64,000 bases of DNA from Trichostrongylus colubriformis (Eukaryota > Nematoda > Chromadorea > Rhabditida > Trichostrongylidae), in assembly GCA_963978905.1 (NCBI GenBank), contig OZ022259.1:14818001-14882000 (forward strand), read 5' to 3'. The notes below the pieces were generated by a model. It saw nothing but the letters and a program-made list of their open reading frames with translations. It was not told where the DNA came from and did not search any database. Both the position numbers and the translations under genes were made by a program. This document shows, one piece after another, positions 54,213-64,000 of this stretch. The stretch's first letter is position 1, and each line of letters opens with the position of its first letter.

Positions 54213-57200
54213 CGTTGATACCATCCACGAGGTTCGTACTGGCCATATTATGCTTCTTCGGATGCCTGGTTACATATTCACTTCGAACGAATATGAGTTT
54301 TGCTATCGTGTGCATGGCGATCGAGAACAAGACGACCGAGGTCTTCGAAGAGGGAGCCCTCAACAAATGTGGCAAGGAAATTGTCGCCAGAGATACTTCA
54401 AATGACGTTGGTTTAGTTGATTTAATTTTCTTATAGAGCAGTTTTAGTATTCTGATCCTCCATATGCCTTGTGTATAAGAATTATCCATGCTTTCTTCTA
54501 CCAAAGAGATGTTTCGTGGTGTGATGGAGGTTGGGATGAATCCATTGTCCACTATGTATGGTCTCGCATCGGAATATCTAATTGATCGGGTTCGCAGCCG
54601 GGATTGAGTAGAGAGCGGTTTCCCAGAAGAGGACGTTTTGCGGACTTCAAAGAGGGGCCAATTCCCTTGACGTCATTTTTCATTCCGTCCATAGACAGTG
54701 GAAGTGTAAGGTCAGCATGTTGTGATTACCACAACCACGAAGCATATGACTGGGACTCGCCTGTCCTTTCCCTATCAGTCTTGATCCATTATTGCTGAAA
54801 TACAAAACCGCGAAATGCAGTGATCGTAAATTTCAGATAGAGGGAGAGTTCGAATGGAGCAAAGCCACTCAAGGACATATTCTCGGAGCGTTCTTCTGGG
54901 GCTATCTGGGAAGTCAGGCAAGTCTATTTTGTCTCTTTCACAAATGTTAAATTTTTGACTTGCTTTCGATTTTAAGGTTCTTGGTGGCTACCTTGCCTCA
55001 CGCTTTGGTGGTAAACGAGTTATCCTTGCCACCATTCTTGGCTCCTCATTACTTACTTTGGCCAGTCCGGTAGCCGCTCGTACCGATGCATACATTCTCG
55101 CTGCTCTTCGCGTCGCTATAGGTTTCCTTCAGGTGCAGCTTTGCCGGACGGTTTTATTTCTGCTCATTTTCGTGCAGTTCTTCCTATTTTTGATACATGT
55201 TTCAAATATTGTCAGGGTGCTACATTCCCGGCTATGCATACGATGTGGTCAGTTTGGGGACCTCCTCTTGAGCTGTCTGTGTTGACTGGTGTCAGCTATG
55301 CAGGTATGTTGGCTTTACTGCTATCATACTCTATATATATATAAATGATTGGAGAAATCATTTTTAATGCTCGGTTACAGGTGCTCAGATAGGAAACGTT
55401 TTTGTGTTACCTCTCTCTGGTTTTCTATGCCAATATGGGTTTGATGGCGGTTGGCCCAGCATTTTCTACACTCTCGGTCAGTTTTGCTTTTTCTCCCTTC
55501 AAACCATATTTTGTCTCCAAAAAAGTTTGTAAGGGATTTTTTTTTCGTTTTCTTTGTTGCATTTTGTTGAGGTTTCAGGAGTCATCGGTGTAATTTGGTG
55601 TGGTTTTTGGACATACGTAATAACCGATAGACCTAGTGATCATCCACGAATCTCGGAAGCCGAAAAAGGATACATTACAAAAGCAGTAGAGGCTTCTACT
55701 GGGAAGCATACTGGAAAGGTTTGTTGCTTCACTTGTGCAATATCCTTTCAACTGAATCATGAATGTTTATTAAGCCTCCCAAAACGCCGTGGGGTAAAAT
55801 TCTTACCTCTCGAGCCGTTTGGGCCGCTTGGGTTGGTCATTTTGCGGGTGATTGGGGTGCTTACACAATGCTGGTTTCGCTTCCCTCTTTCTTGAAGGAC
55901 GTTCTCGGATTGGAGTTGTCATCAGTGAGTCGATTTGTTTATTTTCATTAAAAATTTTGCTCGTTCTCTTTGTGAGGCTGAACCAGTGGAAAGTGGCTGG
56001 AGCTGCAGTTCCTAGTCATTCATCTATTATGGATAGTTGAACTTTAAGTAATACATTTAGCTCGGTATGGTGTCCGCTGTTCCTTATATTGCCTACTTCG
56101 TTGTGATAAATATTGGTGGATTCCTTGCTGATTTCATCCGTAGTCGAAAAATTCTCGGCACTCTTAACACACGGCGTGCAGCCATGTTAATAGGTAAGTA
56201 CCGTCACAAAGGCGTGAAAATGCGTTCCTTTCTGGGAGAATTAGTTGTTATCCTTATTGTTTGCCTTTTGTAACATGGAGTGCAAGCAGATTAGGGGTGA
56301 AAGGGTCTTTTCTCAAGGACTTATCATGAATATGGAGACCGAAATGTACAGTTGGTGGATATTGTTGTGTACTCTACATCAATTCTGAAGTGTGCTGAGG
56401 TACTTTCTTCGGGTAGTGCAGCGTTGTCGACGAATTCGTCGTGAGATGGAATCACAAAACGTTCATTTGGTCAAACCTTTTTCAGACCTTCACACTTAGT
56501 GGGAATAGCTTCGAAATTCAAAATTAAAGTGGCTCAGAAGTTTTGGAAAGCTTAGATATAAGCAGCTAAACACTGGTCAAACAGAAATCCGTCTTGAGGC
56601 GTTGTTTCTGGGTGTCATACAGGAGATATCGTTCGCGAGGTCGCGGCGAAACTAGCCATTTGGCAACGCGACGCTTTTGTAACAAATCCGTGGTCTCGTC
56701 CACCTCAGTAGTTCTCATAATTTATACTTTCCAGCTTACACGTGAAATGCAGCGAGTAAGAAACGGAAAGGGTGAGAAGGGCCAGGTGACACATGCTAGG
56801 GATAAAGAGGAGAGAAGGGGAAGAAACAGTCAGGTGAAAAGCGCGCCTTAGGCGTATAATGGCATGCGTTTCAAGTTGCGCGTTTGCCAATATGCGAATT
56901 TCCGCGAGGGGCCGGGAAATTTTCGCGATCGGTTGGGTCAGCCCCTCACCCACTGCATCTACCCTTCAGCTGCTAGTCATGCAGAAGGGCGAAAGGAAAA
57001 AGGTTTCTGGGCTCCTATTCCTCGGGTTTTTGACCATTTCATTCCGTTCTTTCTACACGTTGCTATAATGGGCACCTCAAATTCATAATCCACAAATATT
57101 CGGCTTAATCCATTGTGGCTCCTAATGCATTCCCAATTACCGGCAACGGTATTTTCGAAGAACCGTTTGGAACATTACCAGAAATCTGAGTTTGAAATGC

Positions 57201-57945
57201 ATCTCCTATGTATATGGAATAGTGAGCTCCCAAGAGATAATATGTGGCGAAACTCGCGTTGGTTCTTACAGGTTCCTCGGAATCAATAATTTGCTTGATT
57301 CCATATCCGAGTACGGCAGCTTTTGAATCGTAAAAATCAGAATTGATGTTATTATACACTGTGATTGATAACTAGCGGTAATGCCCATGTTTGCAGCTTT
57401 ACTTGGTCAAGCAATGTTCCTCGTACTGTCTGGATACTGCGGATGTGGCCAGGAGGTATGTTGCCTGTCTTTATTCTGTGGTTTGTTTAAATTTCGTTTC
57501 GACAAAATCACTTTCAGGCGCTGGTTATTGTTTACTTGACGGCTGGAATGGCGATTTCTGGCTTACAGTATTCTGGTTTTGTAGTAAACTACCTAGACAT
57601 TGCCCCTTCATTTTCCGGTACCATAATGGGAATGGGTAATACGATATCCTGTCTTGCTGGTATTGTTTCACCAATAGTCACATCAGCGTTGACTCCAAAT
57701 GTATATGCTTTCTAGAACATTCTAAGTGTTGCTATTTCCGCTATATACATACTTTACAGGGAACCCAAGAAGAATGGCAAAGCGTGCTATGGCTTACAGC
57801 TGGTATCCTTGCATTTGGTTCGATTATGTTTAGTCTGTTTGCGAGTGGAGAAGTTCTCGATTGGGCGAAACTGAGTGGAGCATATCTTCCTGAAGATGTT
57901 CCACTTAAGGAAGCGGAAGCCACGCTTGAGAAGGACACTCATTGA
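54213..57945 (+). CDS. slc-17-like: SLC17-family major facilitator transporter (sialin/VGLUT/NaPi-like)
   Basis: Eleven exons: 54213-54406, 54837-54917, 54977-55132, 55216-55303, 55381-55476, 55579-55718, 55775-55924, 56061-56193, 57397-57455, 57518-57700, 57760-57945. Phases fit throughout; 487 residues plus a missing N-terminus. Signatures seen: first membrane helix ending [42 protein letters not shown] (MFS loop 2-3); [15 protein letters not shown]; the [12 protein letters not shown] loop; [14 protein letters not shown] near the end. This set is typical of SLC17 anion transporters, which move phosphate, sialate or glutamate with Na+ or H+ coupling in plasma, lysosomal or vesicular membranes. 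Substrate cannot be told from sequence. Intron 2 (54918-54976) starts gcaagt, a GC-AG intron. The 3' end of the first listed exon (donor gttggt) is weak, and a short exon near 54.5 kb may be missing. The 1.2-kb intron 8 holds repeat DNA. The start exon was not identified. Confidence 0.93.
56985..57095. repeat. TTAAAGRCAG family, tail fragment in SLC17 intron 8
   Basis: Contains gggctcctattcctcgggtt and cattccgttctttctacacg, as in the other tails. Explains much of the long intron at 56194-57396. Confidence 0.5.
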
Positions 57946-58041
57946 GCACATACCACTTCTCGAGCCATCCGATTTCGTTACCTAACAATTTGTTTTGATG
58001 TCAGACATCGTAAAAAAAAGGAGTAATTATAATGAGATATA

Positions 58042-58216
58042 CAGTCCATTTCCCGAAAACTGATTGGGCGTGTCCCACGGACTTGTGTGAACATGTATCA
58101 AACTCTCTCAATTCTCCCACCCCGCCACACACTCTCACTCTCGCCTCGTACTCTCACTCTCGCCATTCACCCAAGTCCGTAGGGACACGCCTACTCAGTT
58201 TTCGGGAAATGGACTA
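58042..58216. mobile_element. CAGTCCATTT palindromic MITE, copy 3
   Basis: Ends CAGTCCATTTCCCGAAAAC / TTTTCGGGAAATGGACT with TA flanks, 97 bp after the SLC17 stop. Diverged interior with CTCTCACTCTCGCC repeats, in the opposite orientation to copy 2. Confidence 0.8.
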
Positions 58217-59042
58217 TAACTATGTAGGCCTAGTGACATAACTCTAGCGAATATATTGTTTATCCGAGCTGTAATTGACTCGGTATTTTAGCATTCAAAC
58301 GACAATTTATTTTGATAAGTTTTCGGCTCATGCAATATTTCGTTTTGCAGCCCAAGCTGTAAATTTCTACCTCTGGCCGTTTAGCATGATAGAACCTTCT
58401 AGAAGAGCCGTTAATTCTCGACAATAGAGAGCAAGCCAAAAAAGATTGGCTGTTAACATTTTCCGAATATCTTTCAGAGGTAACCATGACAATCAGTGAT
58501 GTTAGCAATGTTTTAAAGTTGGGTACTTTGGATTTCCCAAAGATTCTTACAATCACTGTCATCATAATTATTAATTGATTAATTGACTATAATTGGCTGA
58601 TTATCTGTAATTTTTGTTGTTGACATTGCTATGAGCAAAAGTCGGAAAGTGAAGTGAGTAGTGTGATGAGATATGTTTGAAACAGTATAGGTGATGTGTG
58701 ATTCTGGCACGATTTTGGTGCTCCAGTCGACTTTAATTAAGCAGTCAGATTGCTTCGCTGATGTCTGTTATATCGTTATATGAGTGGACGAATCGAGCTT
58801 TTTTTTTTGTTTTTTATTGGTTCACATTGTTAAAGGCTTATGAATCGTTTCCATCGTTTGCGATGACACTGAGATTCCCGGGTTTCCTGAGATTGTCGGA
58901 TGTACGGAATGGTTCTGCCAGATTTCAGCTTTTGGAAAGGAATCGCTTGAAACATGAATCAGTGTATTTGTTGCAGAAGGCGCCTATAGCGGCGTGGTGG
59001 TGACCCTGCGGCGGGAGTGGACACGTCCACATGTCGAGTAAT

Positions 59043-59167
59043 GCCGCGTTCATACTTTGCGGTGAAAGCGGCAGGGTGTGGCTGCGTTGTCTCTACGTCT
59101 CCGCCGGTGCCACTTTGCCTCGCCGCCTGTGAACGCAGCCATGCCTCGGCGCCGCTATGAGGGCGAC
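59043..59167. mobile_element. GGCCGCG family MITE, shortened
   Basis: GCCGCGTTCATACTTTGCGG ... gcaGCCATGCC ... CTATGAGGGCGAC then TTA. Diverged right terminus. Confidence 0.65.
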
Positions 59168-59375
59168 TTAAGATAGATGTGTAGTGTACAATCAGCAAAT
59201 AGTACATAAGATGAGAGAGACGTCAACTGAGTAAAAAACGGGAAAAAAGTTGAGAAGAAATAAGTTCTAGACGGTTCTCTTCCCAACACAGTAATGTAAG
59301 CAAATGGTACCGCGCTGCGGACGCCGTCAGACTTTTCGGTTCGGTAAAAAATAGGACGGTTATATATTTCTCCAT

Positions 59376-60790
59376 CAAAAAGAAAGGCTTATGCGCCGAC
59401 CATATCCACGCTCTCACCCAACTCATTGAGAAGCTCAAAATTCCGCTGCTACTCTGTTTCGTCGACTACGTAAAGAATTCGATAGCGTCGAAACGAATGC
59501 AAAATGGAATGCCCTCGCAGCAGCTGGCGTTGAGCAAAAGTACATCGACATTCTCGAGGAATCCAATCGCGGGATGACGACAAGCATAACCATGTTCCAC
59601 AGGGAACTGGTAACTCCGATCGGAAAAGGAGTGAGACAGGGAGACACCATATCTCCCAAGTTATTCACCGCTGCCGTCCAACATGCCATGACGAATCTCG
59701 ACTGGTCCAACAAAGGCGTCCGTATCGATGGCAAGAAGCTCTTCAACCTGCGATTCGCAGACGATATCGTCTGATCAGCAAAGCTCCAGCAGATGCTCGA
59801 CGAACTCAACGTGGCCGGCAAAGCCGTAGGACTCGAGATGAATCGCAGCAAAACCGAGTGATGCGAAATCAATGGGCTGACATGACGCCAATCCTCCTCG
59901 ACGACGCAGAACTACCAGACGTGGATCATTACGTCTACCTGGGCCGAGACGTCACGATAGCGAACGAGCTAACCGTTGAGATAGGCAGTAGAAGAAAAGC
60001 CGCGTGGGCAGCCATGGGAAACATTAAAGAAGCATCCCATTTGATCAGCGATCTCAAAATCCGAGCCCATCTATTCGACTCCACGGTGCTACCAGCTCTA
60101 TGTCATGGCGCTGAGACATGGAGCAGCACGGAAACCACGGCAACGATGATCACGAGATACCAACGCGCCCTGGAAAGATGCCTCCTCAAAACGAACAGAA
60201 GAGAACAGTATCAGAAGAAACTACGCAGTGCGGATCTATGAAAACAATCCGGCATCAGAGACGCAGTCGAATACATCGACTCCGCGAAACTGCGTTGGGC
60301 CGGACACATCTCCGGGCTCTCGGGTGTAGGTTGGGACACACGAATCTAGGCCGTGACCCTGTAACAGCCTGTGGCCTTTGACCTAAGCCTTGAATAATTC
60401 AGACAATTTGTTAATGTAAATCGTGTCCTCCTTGCAAGTCTGTTCCGTTGTATAGTCAAATTGTCTGAATTATTCATGTCAGAGGGCAAAGGCCACAGGC
60501 TGTCACAGGGTCACGGCCTAGATTCGTGTGTCCCAACCGTCACCCCCAGGCTCACGGATGACCGATGGACAACCTGAACGACTTTCTGGTACCCGCGAGA
60601 CGTCAAAAAAAACGCTCGGTTGTCCTGCAACGCGCTGGAGCGACCCACTTAAGAAGTTCAGCACCCCCGACGAACACTGGTCCAAGTTGCGAAGGACCGA
60701 CAACGATGGAAGACGTGTGCTCGCCGCTGCGCCCAGCCGACTACGGATTCCTAAGTATCCTAAGAAAGTACGTAAAAAGAAAAGCATCGC
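59376..60790 (+). pseudogene. RTE-clade non-LTR retrotransposon remnant (reverse transcriptase)
   Basis: Plus-strand frames together give RTE-type reverse transcriptase: CADHIHALTQLIEKLK, KGVRQGDTISPKLFTAA, the catalytic LRFADDIV (FADD box) directly followed by a stop, then YVYLGRDV, PALCHGAETWSST and, after an inserted MITE (60331-60536), CPATRWSDPLKKF. Several frameshifts and in-frame stops show it is dead. The 5' half is missing and the start near 59376 is truncated. Known role of the family: target-primed reverse transcription of its own RNA; such enzymes often mobilise SINEs. Confidence 0.9.
60331..60536. mobile_element. TTGGGACACACGAATC palindromic MITE inside a LINE
   Basis: Exact inverted ends TTGGGACACACGAATCTAGG / CCTAGATTCGTGTGTCCCAA, arms about 95 bp with GCAAAGGCCACAGGCTGTCA. 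It splits the 3' part of the RTE-type reverse-transcriptase remnant. Confidence 0.85.
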
Positions 60791-62220
60791 GTGATTCGAG
60801 AGAGTACAGAACAATTTCACTAAGAAAGCCTTTATTCGTCGTGGAGGGTTCTATACTCCAGAATTCCTAATGAAGTCATGAGAAACAAGTACTTTGGTCT
60901 GCCATCCCTTCAAGCTAGACGCTACCTTTTGACTTATGTATGTTACATAACATCTTGTCTAGCAAGTCTTCGCTTAACGGCCGATTTCTACAACTTATTG
61001 CCGTCAGTGACCAGAGATAGTCATAAAATCCCCTTACCTAGGGGATTTTATGAGATCTCAGACGGGATCTCAGACGAAATTTTTTCACAGTTACAGCTAG
61101 TCTTGCGTTTCTGCGGGTTACTAAAGCTTCCGCCAACTACGGCTTATTGGCCTCTTTCAGGCGTATAAATGTAATTGCGTAGCAAGTTCTCCAAGCATAG
61201 TTGTCACGGTAGTAATCTCGTGTATTCACTCTTAATGTTCAGGTCCTTCTTCGATTTGTACTGTTGTGTTTGTTTTGCTGGTTCTCTTTACATCATTTCA
61301 AACGCTGTCTTATACAACGTATTCAATAAAGATAGAGGTAAAGTTTCTTCGTGTTTGAGATTTTACGATTTTGCGGTGTCGCGGCTCCGCACACGAAGTT
61401 GCTGCAGTGCAAGATCTCAAGGTTGCAACATCGCATGCGAAAGTGCTACGTCGCAAAATTGCAAAGTCTGACGGCGGCCTCTTCTAAAACTTTCAACACT
61501 TGGAGCAATCGTGCTCGGATTATGGGGTCACTGTACAGACCAAATCGCGTTCACTTGCTACCACGATTCTAAATAGAACTAGAATGCGCGGCGCATTCCA
61601 ACAAGAGATTGATTAACGACAAAAACATCCCTAATGAAACTGCTCACCAAAACGGGGAGTAAAGCCGACTGATGTCGACTATTCCCATCAACCAAGACAG
61701 CCTCCCTGTATACACGGCGAATATATGCTACTCCTCTACCGTACTATCCTTACCTGAATCTGATAGACTATCTATTATGGGCTATCTGCACAGAAAATCT
61801 TTTCATCTTTTTTTTCACAGCTCGGGCTGCTGGAAGAAGCACCTCAGATAGCTTAGAATCGATCCCAGGTATCGTGACTTTTCATGAGATCATTTATCAA
61901 AATACTTAGGATTTGAAGCCTGTGATACGGCTTGAGGACACTTTGAACTATACGCCGAATGATCTTTTCTGCTATTAGATGCTGCACATTAAATGTTCGA
62001 AAAGGTATCGATCAATGTAAGCTTTTTTACATAATTTTAAGGGTAAACTCGCTTTGACCATAGCTGTACACCACTGATACGGACAACCTCTCTCTTTTGT
62101 CTCGTATCAAAACTAGTTCTTCATGAACGTATGCTCACAATTCCTTTGATTCACTCTACGTTTTCGAGTTATTCTCGGAGACACGAATCAGAGAGCTGCA
62201 CAAAGTTACCATTATCACTT

Positions 62221-62465
62221 GGGTGTGTGGAGATATGACAGCGAATCGCTTCGCGGCGTTTCACTCGAGGCGCCACCAGTACGACTCGCCGTATCGATTG
62301 CCCTTGGGAGCCGCTCGAGCGTGACGTGACCGCGTCACGTCTGCGCTTCCACTCATGCCACACTGCCTCGCTTGGAGGCTGCCATGCCCCGCCACCGGCA
62401 CTCGCACCCGCCGTGCCGCTCGCCGCGGGTGGCCACGCGATTCGCTGTCATATCTGCACACATCC
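62221..62465. mobile_element. TATGACAGCGAATCGC palindromic MITE
   Basis: Left GGGTGTGTGGAGATATGACA and right TGTCATATCTGCACACATCC are inverted; both carry GCGAATCGC. GC-rich 240 bp; minus-strand ORFs inside are by-products. Confidence 0.75.
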
Positions 62466-62789
62466 TTATCGCTTATTTACTTAAGAAATTTCAGAAAGCG
62501 AGTGTATCACGATTGGATTGATCAAGCTCGCAATGGCATACTTATCATCCCTATATGTCCATTGCTATCTTATTTCTAGGTCTAAGGAAGGTCAACCATT
62601 GCACTGAGGAAAAGTTTTGAGAAATACCAGCAGTGTATGTACAGCGGCAGTAGAGGGATCGTACATATGTGACCGGACAGGAGAAGGGGGACGGGAGTGG
62701 GTTCGTTCATGTAAAGGTCAGCTATAAGCCCTATGTAGAATTTAAACTTTCAATAAGCATATGAGACGCAAAGGATATATCACAGCGAT

Positions 62790-63000
62790 TCCCTGTGAGG
62801 AAATGTGAGACAAATATTTATTTGCTCCAGGTAAGAATACATAGCAGTAAAACACACTGGAACTATACAAGACGGCAAAGTTACTGGTATTGCAGAGGTC
62901 AAAAAAGGGGTCGTATTTGGTCCCTGTAAGGGGAGGGGGGGAGTGAGGCATAGTGAAGCGACTACTTTCCTCAACACCTGAGAGTGCCCTAAATACCACA
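62790..63000. repeat. dispersed repeat paired with 39000-39200
   Basis: gaaatgtgagacaaatattt, aggtaagaatacatagcagt, aaaaaaggggtcgtatttgg. Same order as the 39-kb copy. Confidence 0.5.
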
Positions 63001-63822
63001 CTCGCAATTGTCAGTCGAGTGGAAGTGTGGAGACGCAACCGACCGATATACTACCCACTCATGACTCATATGATAGTATGTATACCTAAAAATGGTCCCT
63101 TCTTAAACTGGCTAGTCGACAGAAATCGCTTATTCTCCAGATTCCACCTCCAAATTATACAAAAACCGATACCTAAAGAGGACTACTCGATCGGCGCTCA
63201 CTAAATACAAAACCGTAAATACGACTCCCTATCTATACCCTAGTCTAGTCAAAGTGCTGCCCGGAGGGCTTATATGATCCACTGATGTTCAAACTTCAAA
63301 ACTGATTATCAGAGGGTAGCATAAAGGAATGCCTGAAGTGCATCTGATAAGTGAATAAGAAGGAGAAGATCAGTATCCGTAAATTCTGGATCTTCTACAT
63401 TAGAAGAGTGGTTCGTTTCGCCTCAATCTCAGACGAACCACTGTATTTCGTCAACCCTTGAGGCTCTTCAGTGAGAAGAGGGATGACGAAATAGGAGAAT
63501 CTATTATAAGTTAGTGTAAAGGAGGGAACTCTCCCAAATCAGAAGAATGCATATTTCTCCCACCAGAACGATCTGTCTAGGCCTTCTTCATCAGTAGGGC
63601 TGCGCTTGCATATGTGAATAGAGGGAACAAATTCTTTCAGCCTTCGACAGGATGAGAAAAATATCACAAAAAACGAAATGGCGATTGGTATAGTCCTCTT
63701 CGTTAAGACTTTCGACCCTCGCAGTCCTGTAACGGTAGCAGGCGTGAGTAAGGAAGAAGGAAAAAAGAAATAGCGGAAGAGACATTTTATACGTATATTC
63801 GCTACATTGTACATACATTCAG

Positions 63823-63979
63823 TACATTCTCCCATTCGCTGACATAAATCACTTAACCTTCTTTGAACTTTCAATGCCTTAGAAATTCTTTTTAAACTCG
63901 TTTCCACATCTTGGCTGTGATTGGAAGCATAACGGTAAAGAAGGTCAATTAGTATTGGAAAGCCTTCAGTCTGTACCAT
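63823..63979 (-). CDS. candidate exon at right edge
   Basis: Minus-strand open segment starting ATG at 63979 with EGFPILIDLLYRYASNHSQD and helical, charged sequence after it; a donor-like gtacaa follows at 63822. Composition is protein-like, but splice partners would lie outside or in unresolved DNA. No family recognised. Confidence 0.22.
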
Positions 63980-64000
63980 TTTGGTGGTAGAATGTTTCCT

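Larger units (their letters stand above)
60791..63538. other. intergenic, no supported gene
   Basis: A short perfect hairpin at about 61022-61050 (ATAAAATCCCC/GGGGATTTTAT), gcgattttgcgg repeats at 61.35-61.48 kb, the palindrome at 62.2-62.5 kb and a dispersed repeat at 62.8-63.0 kb. No exon recognised. Confidence 0.5.

Noticed and set aside
58260..58565. 101-aa minus-strand ORF downstream of SLC17
   Set aside because: No splice signals, domain or conserved features; a chance frame in AT-rich DNA.
62169..62461. Basic minus-strand ORFs (64 and 66 aa)
   Set aside because: Lie inside the TATGACAGCGAATCGC palindrome and are explained by it.

Overview
This is nuclear DNA from a nematode, most likely a parasitic strongylid such as a hookworm. 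The species is inferred, not shown. Evidence: small exons split by GT-AG introns, many of them 45-80 bp, with TTTYAG-type 3' splice sites; closely spaced gene pairs; animal-type proteins; and a very heavy load of short terminal-inverted-repeat (TIR) transposons. No bacterial features (operators, RBSs, CRISPR) are present. Most open frames in the window are spurious, and the real genes had to be rebuilt exon by exon from splice sites, phase and protein family signatures.

Layout. (1) 1.5-12.8 kb, plus strand: a PP2C-family protein phosphatase of the PPM1D/Wip1 type in nine phase-compatible exons, its introns filled with MITEs. (2) 12.8-22.6 kb: repeat-rich, with a LINE fragment, a 139-bp direct duplication carrying a splice-site-flanked segment, a hairpin element with another element nested in it, and two weak small-gene candidates. 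(3) 22.7-27.1 kb, minus strand: DDX55/Spb4-type DEAD-box RNA helicase, 14 exons from the Q-motif Gln to the stop; the first exon was not found. (4) 27.3-28.5 kb: a TIR element that has itself been invaded by a palindromic mariner element. (5) 29.1-31.5 kb: four small gene candidates, two of them on the plus strand only 87 bp apart (operon-like). (6) 31.5-54 kb: almost entirely repeats: LTR remnant, tandem array, long palindromes, Tc1/mariner-type, TTAA- and TWA-flanked elements, with three weak exon candidates. (7) 54.2-57.9 kb, plus strand: an SLC17 (sialin/VGLUT/NaPi) major-facilitator transporter in 11 exons, one intron using a GC donor. (8) 58-64 kb: MITEs, a decayed RTE-type LINE interrupted by a palindromic MITE, and a weak exon candidate at the right edge.

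The three firm genes act in separate processes (stress/phosphatase signalling, 60S ribosome biogenesis, organic-anion transport) and are not an operon. The most notable signal is the diversity of palindromic non-autonomous elements: at least eight families, several with clear target-site duplications (TA, TTA/TAA, TTAA, 7-8 bp), with nesting that allows relative dating. I found no convincing evidence of a new multi-gene biological system.
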